64,000 bases of DNA from Sphagnum compactum (taxonomy: Eukaryota; Bryophyta; Sphagnopsida; Sphagnales): assembly GCA_965153455.1 (NCBI GenBank), contig OZ234504.1:310001-374000 (forward strand). The letters run 5' to 3'. Positions within the stretch are counted from its first letter, which is position 1, and every line of letters begins with the position of its first letter. The translations under genes and the position numbers were made by a program. The notes under the pieces are model-generated. The model did not search any database and was not told where the DNA came from. It was given only the letters and a program-made list of their open reading frames with translations. This document shows positions 1 to 10,674 of the stretch, piece after piece.

Positions 1-515
1 TTCATAACTTTCGGGGCAGACCTCCGATCGATTCGCCGTCTGAAGCAAAGTTGTAGGTCTCGTCGAGACCTTTCCAACGGTATGTCGCACGTTTTCTGCA
101 GCCAAGTATTTCGGGTCGATTCCCGACTTTCAGCGGTCGGGAGTCAAAACTGGCGGAATCCCGGGAGTTCGACTCCCGGACCTTCTTTTGGCCATAACTT
201 GTGTTTCAGATGTCCAAATGAGTAATGCGAGCCCATTTTAGACATCTGCACTTCAAGAGCTTTCCATTGATATAAAGAGCGCAACAAGCCATTGAGTTTT
301 GACCCCTCAAAACGCTCTCTGAAGTTTCGGGAGTCCTTTTGGGACTTCACTCTCACCAACTCCCAACATGGGAGTTCACTTGGGAGTGTGAGGGTTCACT
401 CCCTCACACTCTTTGCATTCCCGGGAGCATGTGATATGACTCCCGGGTCTACTTATAGGGCCGCACACTTGCGACCCCCTTGCCTTGGTCGCGAGCCAAG
501 GCTAGGGTTGCGACA
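1..515 (-). repeat. 3' LTR of element A (partial, left edge of window)
   Basis: It ends on the plus strand with ...GGGTTGCGACA at 515, which is the TG start of the LTR read on the minus strand. The polypurine tract abuts it directly. It matches 6464-6978 base for base in length. It is rich in GGGAGTC/GACTCCC words, including an 8-bp-arm palindrome around 160-180. Confidence 0.93.
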
Positions 516-529
516 CTCTCCCCCACTAG
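516..529 (-). other. Polypurine tract of element A
   Basis: Read on the minus strand this is CTAGTGGGGGAGAG immediately before the LTR start TGTCGC. It is the expected primer for plus-strand synthesis of an LTR retrotransposon. The same tract occurs at 7934-7947 in element B. Confidence 0.85.
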
Positions 530-1371
530 AAGAAGAGGTCAATGTCCTCATTGACACTTAGAATTTATTTCTTCGATGCAATTGCTTTTCTTTGGATCCT
601 TGGCCATCAAATGCCGACTCCTTGCGGCTTGGACCTTGTCTCAAGCTAACTTAGGCGTCCCCAAGCTTCCAACACTCTCTTGACAAGTCCAAGAGGGTCT
701 CATAAAAAACCCTCTTCAAATGCTTCGTCAAAAGACCTAAACTAGCCTAATTGACGAAGCCCTCATTTGGGAAGCACTTTCCATCCTTCCCCTCATGAGG
801 AACTCAAGTCAAGTCTAATCTTGACCTAAGCTACTTGACACGACTCCTTTCCCAATCTCGCGCCTCGGTCACAACAACCAAGCCTTAACAAAAAGGTATG
901 CTTATCAAGGTACGAGAAGCAATGTTTAGGCTTTGCAAAGGCCTAAGTCCCAAGCTACGCGATTATAGTACGCGAACGGGGTCATGACTTCCCGCGTTGG
1001 CCGCCACTACCAACCAACCCTTCGGGATGCACTTTGGGCATGTGCACGTCCCCGCAAGCTCACCTTGCTTGCCTCCTCTTTTGGGACCAAGATTTCTCTT
1101 AGCCCCCAAGTAGGAGTCCGATTTTGATTTGGGCTTACGCAAGAGAGTTCCATTTGTCCATGCCATTTGCCAACCCCTTTTCTATCATACTCACTTATGT
1201 TTGTGATGCAATCTCTTGGAAGTTTTAAAATTTTGCCTTTATTTCACTTGCAACTTGATGTGGTACATTTGTGTAACTTTCCGCCCCACTAAAAGAAAGG
1301 TGATGTCCTCATCACGCTCTATGTTTCCTTTGCCTCTTTGCCGGTCTATTGTGGAATTCTTCTATGTCTTC
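530..1371 (-). other. 3' non-coding region of element A
   Basis: Between the gag-pol stop and the polypurine tract lie about 840 bases with no known domain. The region is colinear with 7161-7933 of element B. It holds one small ORF (963-1166) shared by both elements. Codons 3' of the polyprotein stop (1371 down to 1312) still read in frame as a basic tail, as in element B. Confidence 0.8.
963..1166 (-). CDS. Small ORF (67 codons) in the chromovirus 3' region
   Basis: This 67-codon ORF starts MAWTNGTLLRKPKSK. It has two CxC/CxxC-like cysteines (TCTCPKC) and ends VVAANAGSHDPVRVL. A 67-codon counterpart stands at 7298-7501 in element B. I count about 21 nucleotide differences between the two, of which 8-9 are synonymous, so there is only weak sign of coding constraint. 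I know no family for it, and it could be a chance ORF kept because the two elements are closely related. Confidence 0.25.
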   Translation of the reverse strand: MAWTNGTLLRKPKSKSDSYLGAKRNLGPKRGGKQGELAGTCTCPKCIPKGWLVVAANAGSHDPVRVL

Positions 1372-4300
1372 TTAGGCATGTTCCATATCGGACTCATTCA
1401 CCCAAGATGCCTCTATGGGATGGTAACCTTTCCACTTGACCAAGTACTCCCGCTCTCGCCCCCTTAACTGCCTTGACTTGAGCACGGCCTCCACTTCAAA
1501 CTCGGGTTCATTGTGAACCAAGTCCGGAGGGGGCCTTGAGTTGTGCTCTCGATCGGGCCTTGAGGCATCACGGGCGACCGGCTTCAAAAGCGAAACATGA
1601 AATATGGGATGAACCTTAAGATTTTCCGGTAGTTCTAATTTGTAAGTGTCGGGAAATTTCTTTTCCAACACTTTGAATGGACCCGCATATGGGCCCAAGA
1701 ACTTATGGCTCAATCCTTCGGGCAACCGGAAGTTCTTGATGTTCAACCATACTTCATCCCCTTCTTCAAAATTCACCTCTCGACGGGACTTGTCCGCAAA
1801 ACTCTTGTACCTTTTATGCGCCTTCTCAAGATTGGCCTTGGCCATCCCCCACAAGCGCCGCCTTTCTTCATCAAGTTGTGTGACCATGGGCACTTCCTCA
1901 CTTGCATCACTTGGGGGTTGCCCAACCCAAGTTGTGGGCACAATCGGTGACTTGCCCGTTACCATTTGAAATGGGGTGGCCCCCGTTGACGAATGCTCTG
2001 AATTGTTGTAACAAAATTCGGCCAACTCCAAATGGTCCACCCAATCTTGTTGATCCGCCGCCACATAATTCCTTAGGAATTGTTGGATAACCAAGTTCAC
2101 CCTCTCGGTTTGTCCATCCGTTTGGGGCCGAAAGGAAGTGCTCATCTTGAGCTCGGACCCCATGCGCTTCCACAAGGCTCTCCAAAACTTGCTTGTGAAC
2201 TTGGGGTCTCGGTCCGACACAATGTCCTTTGGGAGGCCATGATGCTTGAACACGTGGGTGAAGAACAACCTTCCCGTCTCTTGGGCCGTGGCACTATCCT
2301 TGGTAGGAATGAAATGTGCCATCTTGCTGAACCGATCCACCACCACCATGATCGCATCAAACCCCTTCGATGGTGGCAAACTCACCATGAAATCCATGGA
2401 GACACTTTCCCACGGCCCTTCCGGAATGGGTAATGGTCGCAACAATCCCGCTTGCTTTTTATTGAGTGCCCGGTTTTGTTGGCAAGTCAAGCAAGTCTTC
2501 ACATATTCCTCCGCATCCTCCTTCAAGTTGGGCCAATAATAGGACTTCTTGAGGAATGTGGTGGTGCGCTTTGCACCACCGTGACCCGCAAGGGGCCCAT
2601 CATGGCATTCCTTCAAAAGCACATTTCTTAGCCTCCCTTTTGGAACATAGAGCCGACTTTGCTTATACCACAAAAGTCCATCCCGCAAGTGGAAGTGGGA
2701 CTTGATCCCCTTTTGAATGTCTTGCTTCCTTTCCTTGGCAAATTCATCCCGGCGGCTCCCAAGTCGAACATCCTTTTGAAACTTTGTTTCCCCCACATAC
2801 ACCACTTTGAGTTGGTGTTTCCGACTCAATGCATCCGGCACCACATTTTCCTTTCCGGGCTTATGCCGAATGTCCACATTGAACAAAGCCAATGTGTCTT
2901 GCCATCTCACTTGCTTTGATGACAACTTTGGTTGAGTTGCAAAGTACTTCAAGGTGACATTGTCGGTCCACACAACCACGTCCTTGGAGCCTATGTAATG
3001 GCCCCAAGTCTTGAGACAATGGATGACGGCCCACATTTCCTTCTCATGGGTTGGCCACCTTCGCTCCGTCTCACTTAGCTTCTTGCTTTCAAAGGCCACC
3101 GGCCTTCCATCTTGCACTAGGACTCCACCTATGGCAAAGTCGGACGCATCGGAATGGATCTCAAAGTCCTTGTCAAAATCCGGCAACTTCAACACGGGCG
3201 CCTTCACCAAAATGCCCTTCAAGGTTTCAAAGGCCTCATTGCATGCCTTTTCCCATTTATAAGTTCCGGATGACTTCTTCAAAAGGTTTGTCAAAGGCGC
3301 GGCTATCTTTGCAAAGTTCTTGATGAACTTGCGATAATAGGATGCCAATCCTAAAAAGGACCTTAAGGCGGGAATCGACCTAGGCGGTTCCCAATCCAAA
3401 ATTGCCTTCACCTTGTGGTCATCCATTTTCAAACCTTCTTGGGTGATCCTATGCCCAAGGAAGTCCACCTCCGAGACTCCAAACTCGCACTTCTCAAACT
3501 TGGCATACAACTTGTTTTCTTTCAACCTTTGGAACACCTTTTGAAGGTGCTCCACATGCTCCTCCATGGAATCACTATAAACCAAAATGTCGTCTATGTA
3601 GACGACCACAAAATCATCAAGCCACTCTTGGAAAATGTCATTCATGAGGGTGCAAAATGTGGCGGGTGCATTGGTGAGCCCAAATGGCATCACCAAAAAT
3701 TCATATGAACCATACCTTGTGCGGCAAGCGGTCTTTTCCTCATCCCCTTGTGCAATTCGAATTTGGTAATACCCGGAACGTAGGTCAATCCTACTAAACA
3801 CTTTGGCTCCCGAAAGTCGATCAAACAAGTCATCAATCCGAGGCAATGGATACCGGTTCTTCACGGTCACCTTGTTGAGGGCTCTATAATCCACACACAT
3901 CCTCAAAGTCCCATCCTTCTTGTGAACAAAAAGGACGGGCGCCCCATATGGTGACTTGCTAGGCTTGATGTATCCCTTTGCAAGGAATTCTTCGAGTTGA
4001 ACCTTGAGCTCTTTTAACTCCTCATGACTCATTCGATACGGGGCCTTGGCGGGAGGTGCCATTCCCGGGACCACCTCAATGGCATGGTCCACTTGTCTTC
4101 TCAGGGGCAACTCATCGGGCAACTCTTCGGGCATCACATCCGGGAATTCCTCTAACATTTGCTTGATGCACTTGTGGGGGCTCACCACCTTGGTGGCCTC
4201 CTTTGGTTCAAACTCATCCAAAACCCGCATCACACATAACATGCCATAGCCTCCCCCACATTCTTTTTCCAAGTTCTTTCCCAACATCAAGTGGATGGTG

Positions 4301-5802
4301 GTCCCACCCACACTAGGCACTTCATGTGCCTTCACTCGCACGATCCCATTCTTGGATGGGATCCTAACTAGCCTATTGTGCCCTTCTATGAGCACATTGT
4401 TTCGTGTGATAAATTCCATTCCCAAAATGCAATCCATTCCACCCAAGGCGGAAACCAACAAGTCCACCTTGCCTCTCCAATTCCCCAATTGGAGAGGCAC
4501 ATCTCTTGCTTGCAACTTGGTGGGATGGGGAATCCCATCCGCAAAGTGCACCTCTATGGGTGCCTTGAGCTCCTCCAACCGGAGCTCCATTCTTTGGGCA
4601 CTTTCTTGGGTTATGAAGTTGTGGGAAGCGCCTGTGTCCAAAAGACATAAAACTTCCCGCTTAGAAACTTTCCCTTTTAAGAAAATAAGGCGGTTACATT
4701 CACCTTGGACTAGGTTGGCGGAAAGGGCACTTACCTTAGGAGCCCCATTCCCCGATTTGGGTTTGGGACAATCCTTGGAATAATGCCCCGCTTCATTACA
4801 ATTGAAGCATACTCCTTTTGGTTTCCCACTAGCATCTCCCTTGAGTTGGCTCCCTTTGAAAGGAGCCCCCTTCTTGACAAAATTTCCTTTGGGTTTAAAA
4901 CCCAAGCCTTGGAGTTGTTTAGGCTTTTCCCCCTTTAAGGTCTCTTGGCCTCGGTTCCATTCCCCTTCATGGCGTGCCTTCTTATGAGGGAACTTGCTAT
5001 CCCTTTTGAATCCGGCCTTCTCACCACGCCCAACATCCGAGAAGCCTTCCACTTTCATGATGGCTTCGGTTAATGAAGCGGGCCAATTCTCCTCAAGCTT
5101 GCGCTTAGCCCAAGTGGGAAGTCCCATCACAAAATGGCACACCCGGTCTAACTCATGCATATGCCGAATCTCAAGCATGAGTTCGGAGTAAGCCCTCACA
5201 TATTGGCGCAAGTTGTCATTGCTCCCATTCTCAAGGTCACGAAGCTTGCATCTTGAAATGTAGTCGGAATTCTTGGGAATGAATTCCAATTCAATACGCT
5301 CCTTGAAGAATTCCCATGTGTAGCCATGGGTCTTCCCTTCTTCTTGCCTCACGGTCCTCCACCATGTGGAGGCATAACCTTTCAAATAGGATTGGGCAAG
5401 TTCCACGGCCGAGTGCCGACCAACCTTGGCGGCATGGAGGTAATCTTCCATTTCCGCAAGCCAAGCATCCACAACCTTTCGGTCCCGGGCCCCATCAAAG
5501 TTCCCGGGCCTAGCGGGTTTGAACTCCACACCTTTGGATGATCCTCCCTTGAGGGCCGCAACTAATTCACCAAAATCGGGCCTATTCATCTTGAGTAGGA
5601 CCTCCAATTGTTCCGGGGTGAAGAGCACCGCATTTGATTGCTCCTCTTCATTTTCATGGTCCTCATGGCTATCACGGTCTTCCTCACCTTCGGAAACATT
5701 TTGTTCTTCCCCCATTATGGCTTGGGGTGGAACATCCAAGTCTTGGGTGGGTTCTTCCACCACGGTCTCTTGGACTACCTTGCGGGACTTCTTTGGTGCC
5801 AT
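1372..5802 (-). CDS. Chromovirus gag-pol polyprotein (1476 aa)
   Basis: This polyprotein supplies the capsid and all enzymes for retrotransposition. Domains in order: acidic N terminus (1-60); retrotransposon gag (about 95-250); CCHC zinc knuckle (C332, C335, H340, C345); aspartic protease with DTGAS at 389-393; reverse transcriptase (about 590-770) with YIDD at 735-738; RNase H (about 880-995) ending in DALSR; integrase with HHCC zinc site (H1067, H1074, C1104, C1107), catalytic D1137, D1197 and E1233 (35-residue spacing) and a GPY/F module near 1370; chromodomain (about 1433-1476) with YLVKWKGY. The start is the first ATG after the primer site, 49 bases from the LTR. The frame has no internal stop. 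The stop is TAA where element B has CAA, so about 19 basic C-terminal residues are probably lost. Chromodomains of this family steer integration to marked chromatin. Confidence 0.96.
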   Translation of the reverse strand: MAPKKSRKVVQETVVEEPTQDLDVPPQAIMGEEQNVSEGEEDRDSHEDHENEEEQSNAVLFTPEQLEVLLKMNRPDFGELVAALKGGSSKGVEFKPARPGNFDGARDRKVVDAWLAEMEDYLHAAKVGRHSAVELAQSYLKGYASTWWRTVRQEEGKTHGYTWEFFKERIELEFIPKNSDYISRCKLRDLENGSNDNLRQYVRAYSELMLEIRHMHELDRVCHFVMGLPTWAKRKLEENWPASLTEAIMKVEGFSDVGRGEKAGFKRDSKFPHKKARHEGEWNRGQETLKGEKPKQLQGLGFKPKGNFVKKGAPFKGSQLKGDASGKPKGVCFNCNEAGHYSKDCPKPKSGNGAPKVSALSANLVQGECNRLIFLKGKVSKREVLCLLDTGASHNFITQESAQRMELRLEELKAPIEVHFADGIPHPTKLQARDVPLQLGNWRGKVDLLVSALGGMDCILGMEFITRNNVLIEGHNRLVRIPSKNGIVRVKAHEVPSVGGTTIHLMLGKNLEKECGGGYGMLCVMRVLDEFEPKEATKVVSPHKCIKQMLEEFPDVMPEELPDELPLRRQVDHAIEVVPGMAPPAKAPYRMSHEELKELKVQLEEFLAKGYIKPSKSPYGAPVLFVHKKDGTLRMCVDYRALNKVTVKNRYPLPRIDDLFDRLSGAKVFSRIDLRSGYYQIRIAQGDEEKTACRTRYGSYEFLVMPFGLTNAPATFCTLMNDIFQEWLDDFVVVYIDDILVYSDSMEEHVEHLQKVFQRLKENKLYAKFEKCEFGVSEVDFLGHRITQEGLKMDDHKVKAILDWEPPRSIPALRSFLGLASYYRKFIKNFAKIAAPLTNLLKKSSGTYKWEKACNEAFETLKGILVKAPVLKLPDFDKDFEIHSDASDFAIGGVLVQDGRPVAFESKKLSETERRWPTHEKEMWAVIHCLKTWGHYIGSKDVVVWTDNVTLKYFATQPKLSSKQVRWQDTLALFNVDIRHKPGKENVVPDALSRKHQLKVVYVGETKFQKDVRLGSRRDEFAKERKQDIQKGIKSHFHLRDGLLWYKQSRLYVPKGRLRNVLLKECHDGPLAGHGGAKRTTTFLKKSYYWPNLKEDAEEYVKTCLTCQQNRALNKKQAGLLRPLPIPEGPWESVSMDFMVSLPPSKGFDAIMVVVDRFSKMAHFIPTKDSATAQETGRLFFTHVFKHHGLPKDIVSDRDPKFTSKFWRALWKRMGSELKMSTSFRPQTDGQTERVNLVIQQFLRNYVAADQQDWVDHLELAEFCYNNSEHSSTGATPFQMVTGKSPIVPTTWVGQPPSDASEEVPMVTQLDEERRRLWGMAKANLEKAHKRYKSFADKSRREVNFEEGDEVWLNIKNFRLPEGLSHKFLGPYAGPFKVLEKKFPDTYKLELPENLKVHPIFHVSLLKPVARDASRPDREHNSRPPPDLVHNEPEFEVEAVLKSRQLRGREREYLVKWKGYHPIEASWVNESDMEHA

Positions 5803-5837
5803 CGGAACTCCCTAATAAGTGGATCGAGCTCACCGGA

Positions 5838-5849
5838 GCTCTGATACCA
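5838..5849 (-). other. Primer binding site, initiator-Met tRNA
   Basis: On the minus strand this reads TGGTATCAGAGC, the classic complement of the plant initiator-methionine tRNA 3' end. It lies two bases inside the LTR end (CA at 5852-5853). Confidence 0.92.
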
Positions 5850-5851
5850 AG

Positions 5852-6205
5852 TGACGCACTCCCAAGTTCCTAGTGGACCCACTTGAGGGTCCAAGTATGG
5901 GGCAATGCGGAAGGAGTTGGAACTTGGAGCACGCTCCCGACTTCTAGCACTAGAGGGGGGGTGAGAGGGGTGTGCTAGAAGTCTCGGGATAGACTAGGAA
6001 GAATTGACAAGCTTTACTCACTCACACTGTCGCACCCCCAAGTTCCTAGTGGACCCACTCGAGGGTCCAAGTATGTGGCAATGCGGAAGGAGTTGGAACT
6101 TGGAGCGCGATCCCGACTTCCAGCACTAGAGGGGGGGTAAGAGGGGCGTGCTAGAAGTCCCGGGAAAGACTAGGAAGAGTTGACAAGCTTTACTCACTCA
6201 CACGG
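5852..6205 (-). repeat. ~177-bp tandem duplication inside the LTR
   Basis: Two copies (about 5852-6028 and 6029-6205) share the AAGTTCCTAGTGGACCCACT start, the AGAGGGGGGGT run and the CTTTACTCACTCACAC end. The first starts TGACGCAC and the second TGTCGCAC. The related LTRs at 7948-8862 and from 63780 show a single copy. Confidence 0.85.
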
Positions 6206-6978
6206 GCCTGTATGAAACCACACAAAGTGGTTAGAACTCATTCTAGGTCCTTTTGGTGTTGGGACAGCCACGGGTGAACTCGGACTCACTTTGACACACC
6301 ACAACCCGGGCTCGGGAGTAAGCCACCACCTTACTCCCTATAGTATACTCTGTGACTCGTCGCGGGGATGGCATCCAAATGGCCATTTTGTCCCGGGACT
6401 CCCGGGACTCCCGCGTGGGAGTCCCGAAATCGCGCATTTTCGGGACTCCCGCGACTTTGAAGCTTCATAACTTTCGGAGAAGACCTCCGATCGACTCGCC
6501 GTCTAAAGCAAAGTTGTAGGTCTCGTCGAGACCTTTTCAACGGTATGTTGCACGTTTTCTGCAGCCAAGTATTTCGGGTTGATTCCCGACTTTTAATGGT
6601 CGGGAGTCAAAACTGGCGGAATCCCGGGAGTTCGACTCCCGGGCCTTCTTTTGGCCATAACTTGTGTTTCAGATGTCCAAATGAGCAATGCGAGCCCATT
6701 TTGAATATCTACACTTCCAGAGCTTTCCATTGATATAAAGAGCGCAACAAGCCATTGAGTTTTGACCCCTCAAAACGCTCTCTGAAGTTTCGGGAGTCCT
6801 TTTTGGACTCCACTCTCACCAACTCCCAACATGGGAGTTCACTTGGGAGTGTGAGGGTTCACTCCCTCACACTCTTTGCACTCCCGGGAGCATGTGATAT
6901 GACTCCCGGGTCTACTTATAGGGCCGCACACTTGCGACCCCCTTGCCTTGGTCGCGAGCCAAGGCTAGGGTTGCGACA
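5852..6978 (-). repeat. 5' LTR of element A (1127 bp)
   Basis: On the minus strand it begins TGTCGCAACC (6978) and ends GTGCGTCA (5852). It is longer than the related LTR at 7948-8862 (915 bp), mostly because of a tandem duplication at its 3' (U5-side) end. It contains stacked CGGGACTCC words near 6390-6455. Confidence 0.92.
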
Positions 6979-6980
6979 CT

Positions 6981-7160
6981 GTGCTCAAGTCAAAGCAACT
7001 AAAGGGGCAAGAGCGGGAATACTTGGTCAAGTGGAAAGGATACCATCCAATATTAATAGAGGCATCTTGGGTGAATGAGTCAGATATGGAACATGCCCAA
7101 GAAGTCATAGAAAAATTCCACAATAGACCAGCAAGGAAGCAAAGGAAACATAGAACGTGA
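6981..7160 (+). pseudogene. Chromodomain end of element B gag-pol (interrupted)
   Basis: These 60 in-frame codons begin [20 protein letters not shown] and end in a basic tail and TGA at 7158. They match residues 1440-1476 of the element A polyprotein. Two extra codons (LI) sit after YHPI. The frame runs about 20 codons past the point where A stops. The 5' part is cut by insertion of element A at 6978/6979. Confidence 0.9.
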
Positions 7161-7297
7161 TGAGGACATCACTTTTCTTTTAGTGGGGCAAAGAGTTACA
7201 CAAATGTACCACATCAAATTGCAAGTGAAATAAAAGTAAAAAACTTCCAAGAGATTGTGTCCCAAACAAAGTAAGTATTATAAAAAGGGGTTATCAA

Positions 7298-7501
7298 ATG
7301 GCATGGACAAATGGAACTTTCTTGTGTAAGCCTAAATCAAAATCAAACTCCTACTTTGGGCCTAAGAAAAACCTTGGCCCCAAAAGAGGAGGCAAACAAG
7401 GTGAACTTGCAGGGACGTGCACATGCTTAAAGTGCATCCCAAAGGGTTGGTTGGTAGTGGCGGCCAACGCAGGAAATCATGACCTTGTTCGCGTACTATA
7501 G
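7298..7501 (+). CDS. Small ORF (67 codons), counterpart of 963-1166
   Basis: Same length and position in the 3' region as in element A, starting MAWTNGTFLCKPKSK. About nine residues differ between the copies. Function unknown; it may be non-coding. Confidence 0.25.
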   Translation: MAWTNGTFLCKPKSKSNSYFGPKKNLGPKRGGKQGELAGTCTCLKCIPKGWLVVAANAGNHDLVRVL

Positions 7502-7933
7502 TCGTGTAGCTTGGGACTTAGGCTTTTGCAAAGTTTAAACGTTGTTTCTCATACCTTGATAGGCACACCTTTAGTTAGGCTTGATTGTTGTGATCAAGGC
7601 ACAAGGTTGGGAAAGGAGTCATGTTAAGTAGCTTAAGTCAAGATTAAACTTAGCTTGAGTTCCTGATGAGGGGAAGGATGGAATAATCGCCTCCCAAATG
7701 AGGGCTTCGTTAATTAAGTTAGTTTAGATCTTTTGACAAAGCAAAGGTTAAAGGTTTTTTATGAGACCCTTTTTGGACTTGCCAAGAAAGTGTTGGAAGC
7801 TTGGGGACGCCTAAGTTAACTTGAGGCAAGGTCTTACTGCAAAAGTTGACAATCGTTGGCCAAGGATCCAAAGGAAAGCAATTGCATTGAGGAAATAAGT
7901 TCTAAGTGTCCATGAGGACATTGACCTCTTCTT

Positions 7934-7947
7934 CTAGTGGGGGAGAG
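7934..7947 (+). other. Polypurine tract of element B
   Basis: CTAGTGGGGGAGAG directly precedes the LTR start TGTCGCAACC, identical to the tract of element A. Confidence 0.85.
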
Positions 7948-8862
7948 TGTCGCAACCCTAGCCTTGGGCTCACGACCAAGGCAAAAGGGTTACAAGGTTG
8001 CGGGTCAAGAGGAAGCCCGGGAGTCACTCCACATGCTTCCAAGAGTGTAAGAAAGTGTGAAGGAGTGAACCTTCACACTCCCAAGGCAATTCCCACTTTG
8101 GGAGATGGAGTCCCGGTGGACTTTTGAAACGTCGGAGAGCAATTTCAGGGGTCAAAACTCAATGGCTTGTGGCGTTTTTAAAATATCTGGAAAGCTCTTG
8201 GAACATAGATGTTTAAAATGGGTTCGCATTGCTCATTTGAACATCTAAAACACAAGTTATGGGCAAAAGAAGGGTTGGGAGTCAAATTGCCAATTTGATT
8301 CTTGACCACAAAAGTCAGGAATCGACCCAATTTACTTATTTGCAAAGGGTGTGCAACATATCGTTGAAAAGCTCTTGACAAGAGCTACAACTTTGCTTTA
8401 GACCGCATCTCAATCGAAGGTCTGTTCGCAAAGTTATGGGGCTCCAAAGTTGCAGGAGTCCCAATTTGGGTAATTTCGGGACTCTCACTTGGGAGTCCCA
8501 AGACAAAAAGCCATTTGGATGTGGGTCCCGTGGACAACCACAAAGTATACTATAAGGGGGAAGGTGGTGGCTTCCCCCAAGTTCGGGCCGTGGTGAGTGT
8601 TGTGTGTGTTCGTGTTGCCCGTGGCTCATCCTAGCACCATAGGTGTTCTAACTATGCACTAACCACTTCGTGTTGGTTTTGTGCAGGTCCATGTGAGTGG
8701 ATAAAGCTTGTCAACTTTTCCTTGTCCCATCCTAGAGCTCCAACACGCCCCTCTACCCCTCAAAGTGTTGTCAACTAGGGAGCGTGCCCTGACTCCTTAC
8801 TCTTCTGTTGTTTTTTTTTTGGGACTCACACTTGAGTCCCGCAAGGAGTTTGGAGTGCGTCA
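7948..8862 (+). repeat. 3' LTR of element B (915 bp)
   Basis: Starts TGTCGCAACC and ends GTGCGTCA. It lacks the 177-bp duplication of the element A LTR. Its 3' part (8700-8862) resembles the LTR starting at 63780 more than it resembles A, which suggests two subfamilies. The putative target duplication after it is gcaaa (8863-8867). Confidence 0.9.
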
Positions 8863-10669
8863 GCAAAAGTTGCGTTTTTCATCTTCATTGCTTGGGTTGA
8901 AGTTAGACTTGCGTTTTCATGTGAACGATCTGAAGGCAACAAGTCAGTTTTTTTCGTTATCCAAAAAAAACAAGTGTTGTTTTGTCATTTTTCTTTTCTT
9001 TTTTGTATGTCTATTGTTGATCAAGACTTGGTCATGTATTGCTTAAACTTCTGCTTCTGTTGCCATGATTTTCTTTCTGAGCACATCTACAAAATGTGGA
9101 ACACAATTCGGCTCCTGATGTATGTATACATTTTTGGGATCTCGAGGAGCGGTGAACTTATAGTAACAGGATCTTGAGAGCTTCCTGGATAAACCATAAA
9201 CAACACTGGTGTAGGAAATGTCTCTTCTATGGTCCCCCCCCCCCCCAAATGCGATGGATGTGGAAGCGTAGCTTTTGTTGCATTAGTGCATTTGCCGGTA
9301 GCTTTTGCTGTTGTGCAAAAATATTTTGTCATTGGATTCGCCACAAATTTTAACAAGCCGAATGGTCATAACAAATGGGATTTCTAAGGTGCATATGCAC
9401 ACCTAATTTCTTCTCACTTGTGGCTGTGTATGTGAACGTGGTCTAGGACAAAAAATAGGAGGAGGTTTCCATAAGGTGTGAATTTTTTCTTGGGCACTTC
9501 TTGCATTCCATGCAAGTGGAAAATAGAAAACTTTAGTTGGAGGGTTTTTTTTCAAATCTTTCGTTGTGGCGGGATCAAAGAAGGAAAATGGTTATTGACC
9601 CCAATGCCAAACTAAAATCTAGGTCAGGGAGCCTTTAAAACTGGTAGAACGTACTTTGATGTTGGAACAATCTAATGGACAAAAGTAAAAAGCTTCTACT
9701 TGTGAAATGAGGTGAATATGCAACTACTTAGCTCAGCAAAAAGCTACAGATGACATTTTCTTCGGCAGATCAACTACAGTGAGGATCATTAGTGCTAATT
9801 TCTGCAGCTTGATGTGTGGAGTTTATGACTACCGATGTCTATCCTGGTAATCACAACAAAGGCAACCATCACAGCCACATAATTTCACTTGTATTTGTTT
9901 CTTATCTCGATAAATCCTTAAATCGCCAATAGCCATCCTTCTCACTTGAGCGCCTGGCAATGGAACGCATATTTTATTGTTAATTTGTGTGTATGTGAAC
10001 ACCATCCCCGACATGAGTGGCTTGTGAAGATTTGTTTTGCACTAGGAAGTCCACAATTGAAATTGCGAATAATTTCCACATCTTAGAGAATATGTCCAAA
10101 TAGTGGAGGAGTTTTGTTTCTTATTCTTGGAAATGTTTGCCGAAAGCAAGATGGTGACAATGTAATAGCCTAGTATCTTTCAACCACTTCGCTAACCACT
10201 AAAATCGTTGAACCAACAGAGGTGGGGGCAAACTAATATACGTGTGAGCATTGCCAGGTGGGTGTCAAGTTTTTATGAATTTAAGAAGAGGCCTTGATTG
10301 AAGCTATCCTCTTGCCCCTTGTGCATGATGTTCTGATTCAGAAAAGACTACCTATTATCAATGGTCTCATGGTTATAGAATTCTAAAAAGATATAACTAT
10401 GGTTCTCATGTTGATGAATACCTCCAAAAAGTCCTTCAGAGTTGTCCATCATTTTGAACTAGATTTTATTTATGTTTAAGCAACTTTGTGATTTTTTAGA
10501 AAATGGCTAAAGGTTAGCTGTACATGTACAAAGGAATCGATGAGGCCATGAATATTCCTACTTTGGTTTTGGATGGCACTGCATGTGTATTGTAATCAGA
10601 ATAATATTGAGATCACCCATCATGCAAAAAGAACTTGGATACACATCGAAGAAGAGTTCATGACATGAA
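8863..10669. other. Anonymous intergenic DNA
   Basis: I see no coding region or repeat I can name. There is a C14 homopolymer near 9232-9246. Short ORFs here look random. Confidence 0.6.
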
Positions 10670-10674
10670 CTTAC

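Larger units (their letters stand above)
1..6978 (-). mobile_element. Ty3/gypsy chromovirus, element A (nearly complete)
   Basis: Element order on the minus strand is LTR (5852-6978), initiator-Met primer site (5838-5849), gag-pol (5802-1372), 3' non-coding region, polypurine tract (516-529) and second LTR (1-515, cut by the window edge). The 515 visible bases of the left LTR align without net gap to 6464-6978. By hand I count about 20 substitutions (about 4%), mostly transitions, so the insertion is fairly young but not brand new. The polyprotein is open and keeps its catalytic motifs. The element lies inside an older relative (6979-8862). The expected 5-bp target duplication is ctgtg at 6979-6983; its partner is left of the window. 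Confidence 0.95.
6979..8862 (+). mobile_element. Older Ty3/gypsy relative, element B (3' part)
   Basis: Plus-strand remnant with chromodomain codons (6981-7160), 3' non-coding region, polypurine tract (7934-7947) and a full 3' LTR (7948-8862). Everything 5' of the chromodomain is separated off by the insertion of element A and must lie left of the window. It is homologous to A throughout but clearly diverged (about 10% over the shared small ORF). Confidence 0.9.

Noticed and set aside
4295-4783. 162-codon ORF on the plus strand
   Set aside because: Antisense shadow of the chromovirus gag-pol frame; no domain.
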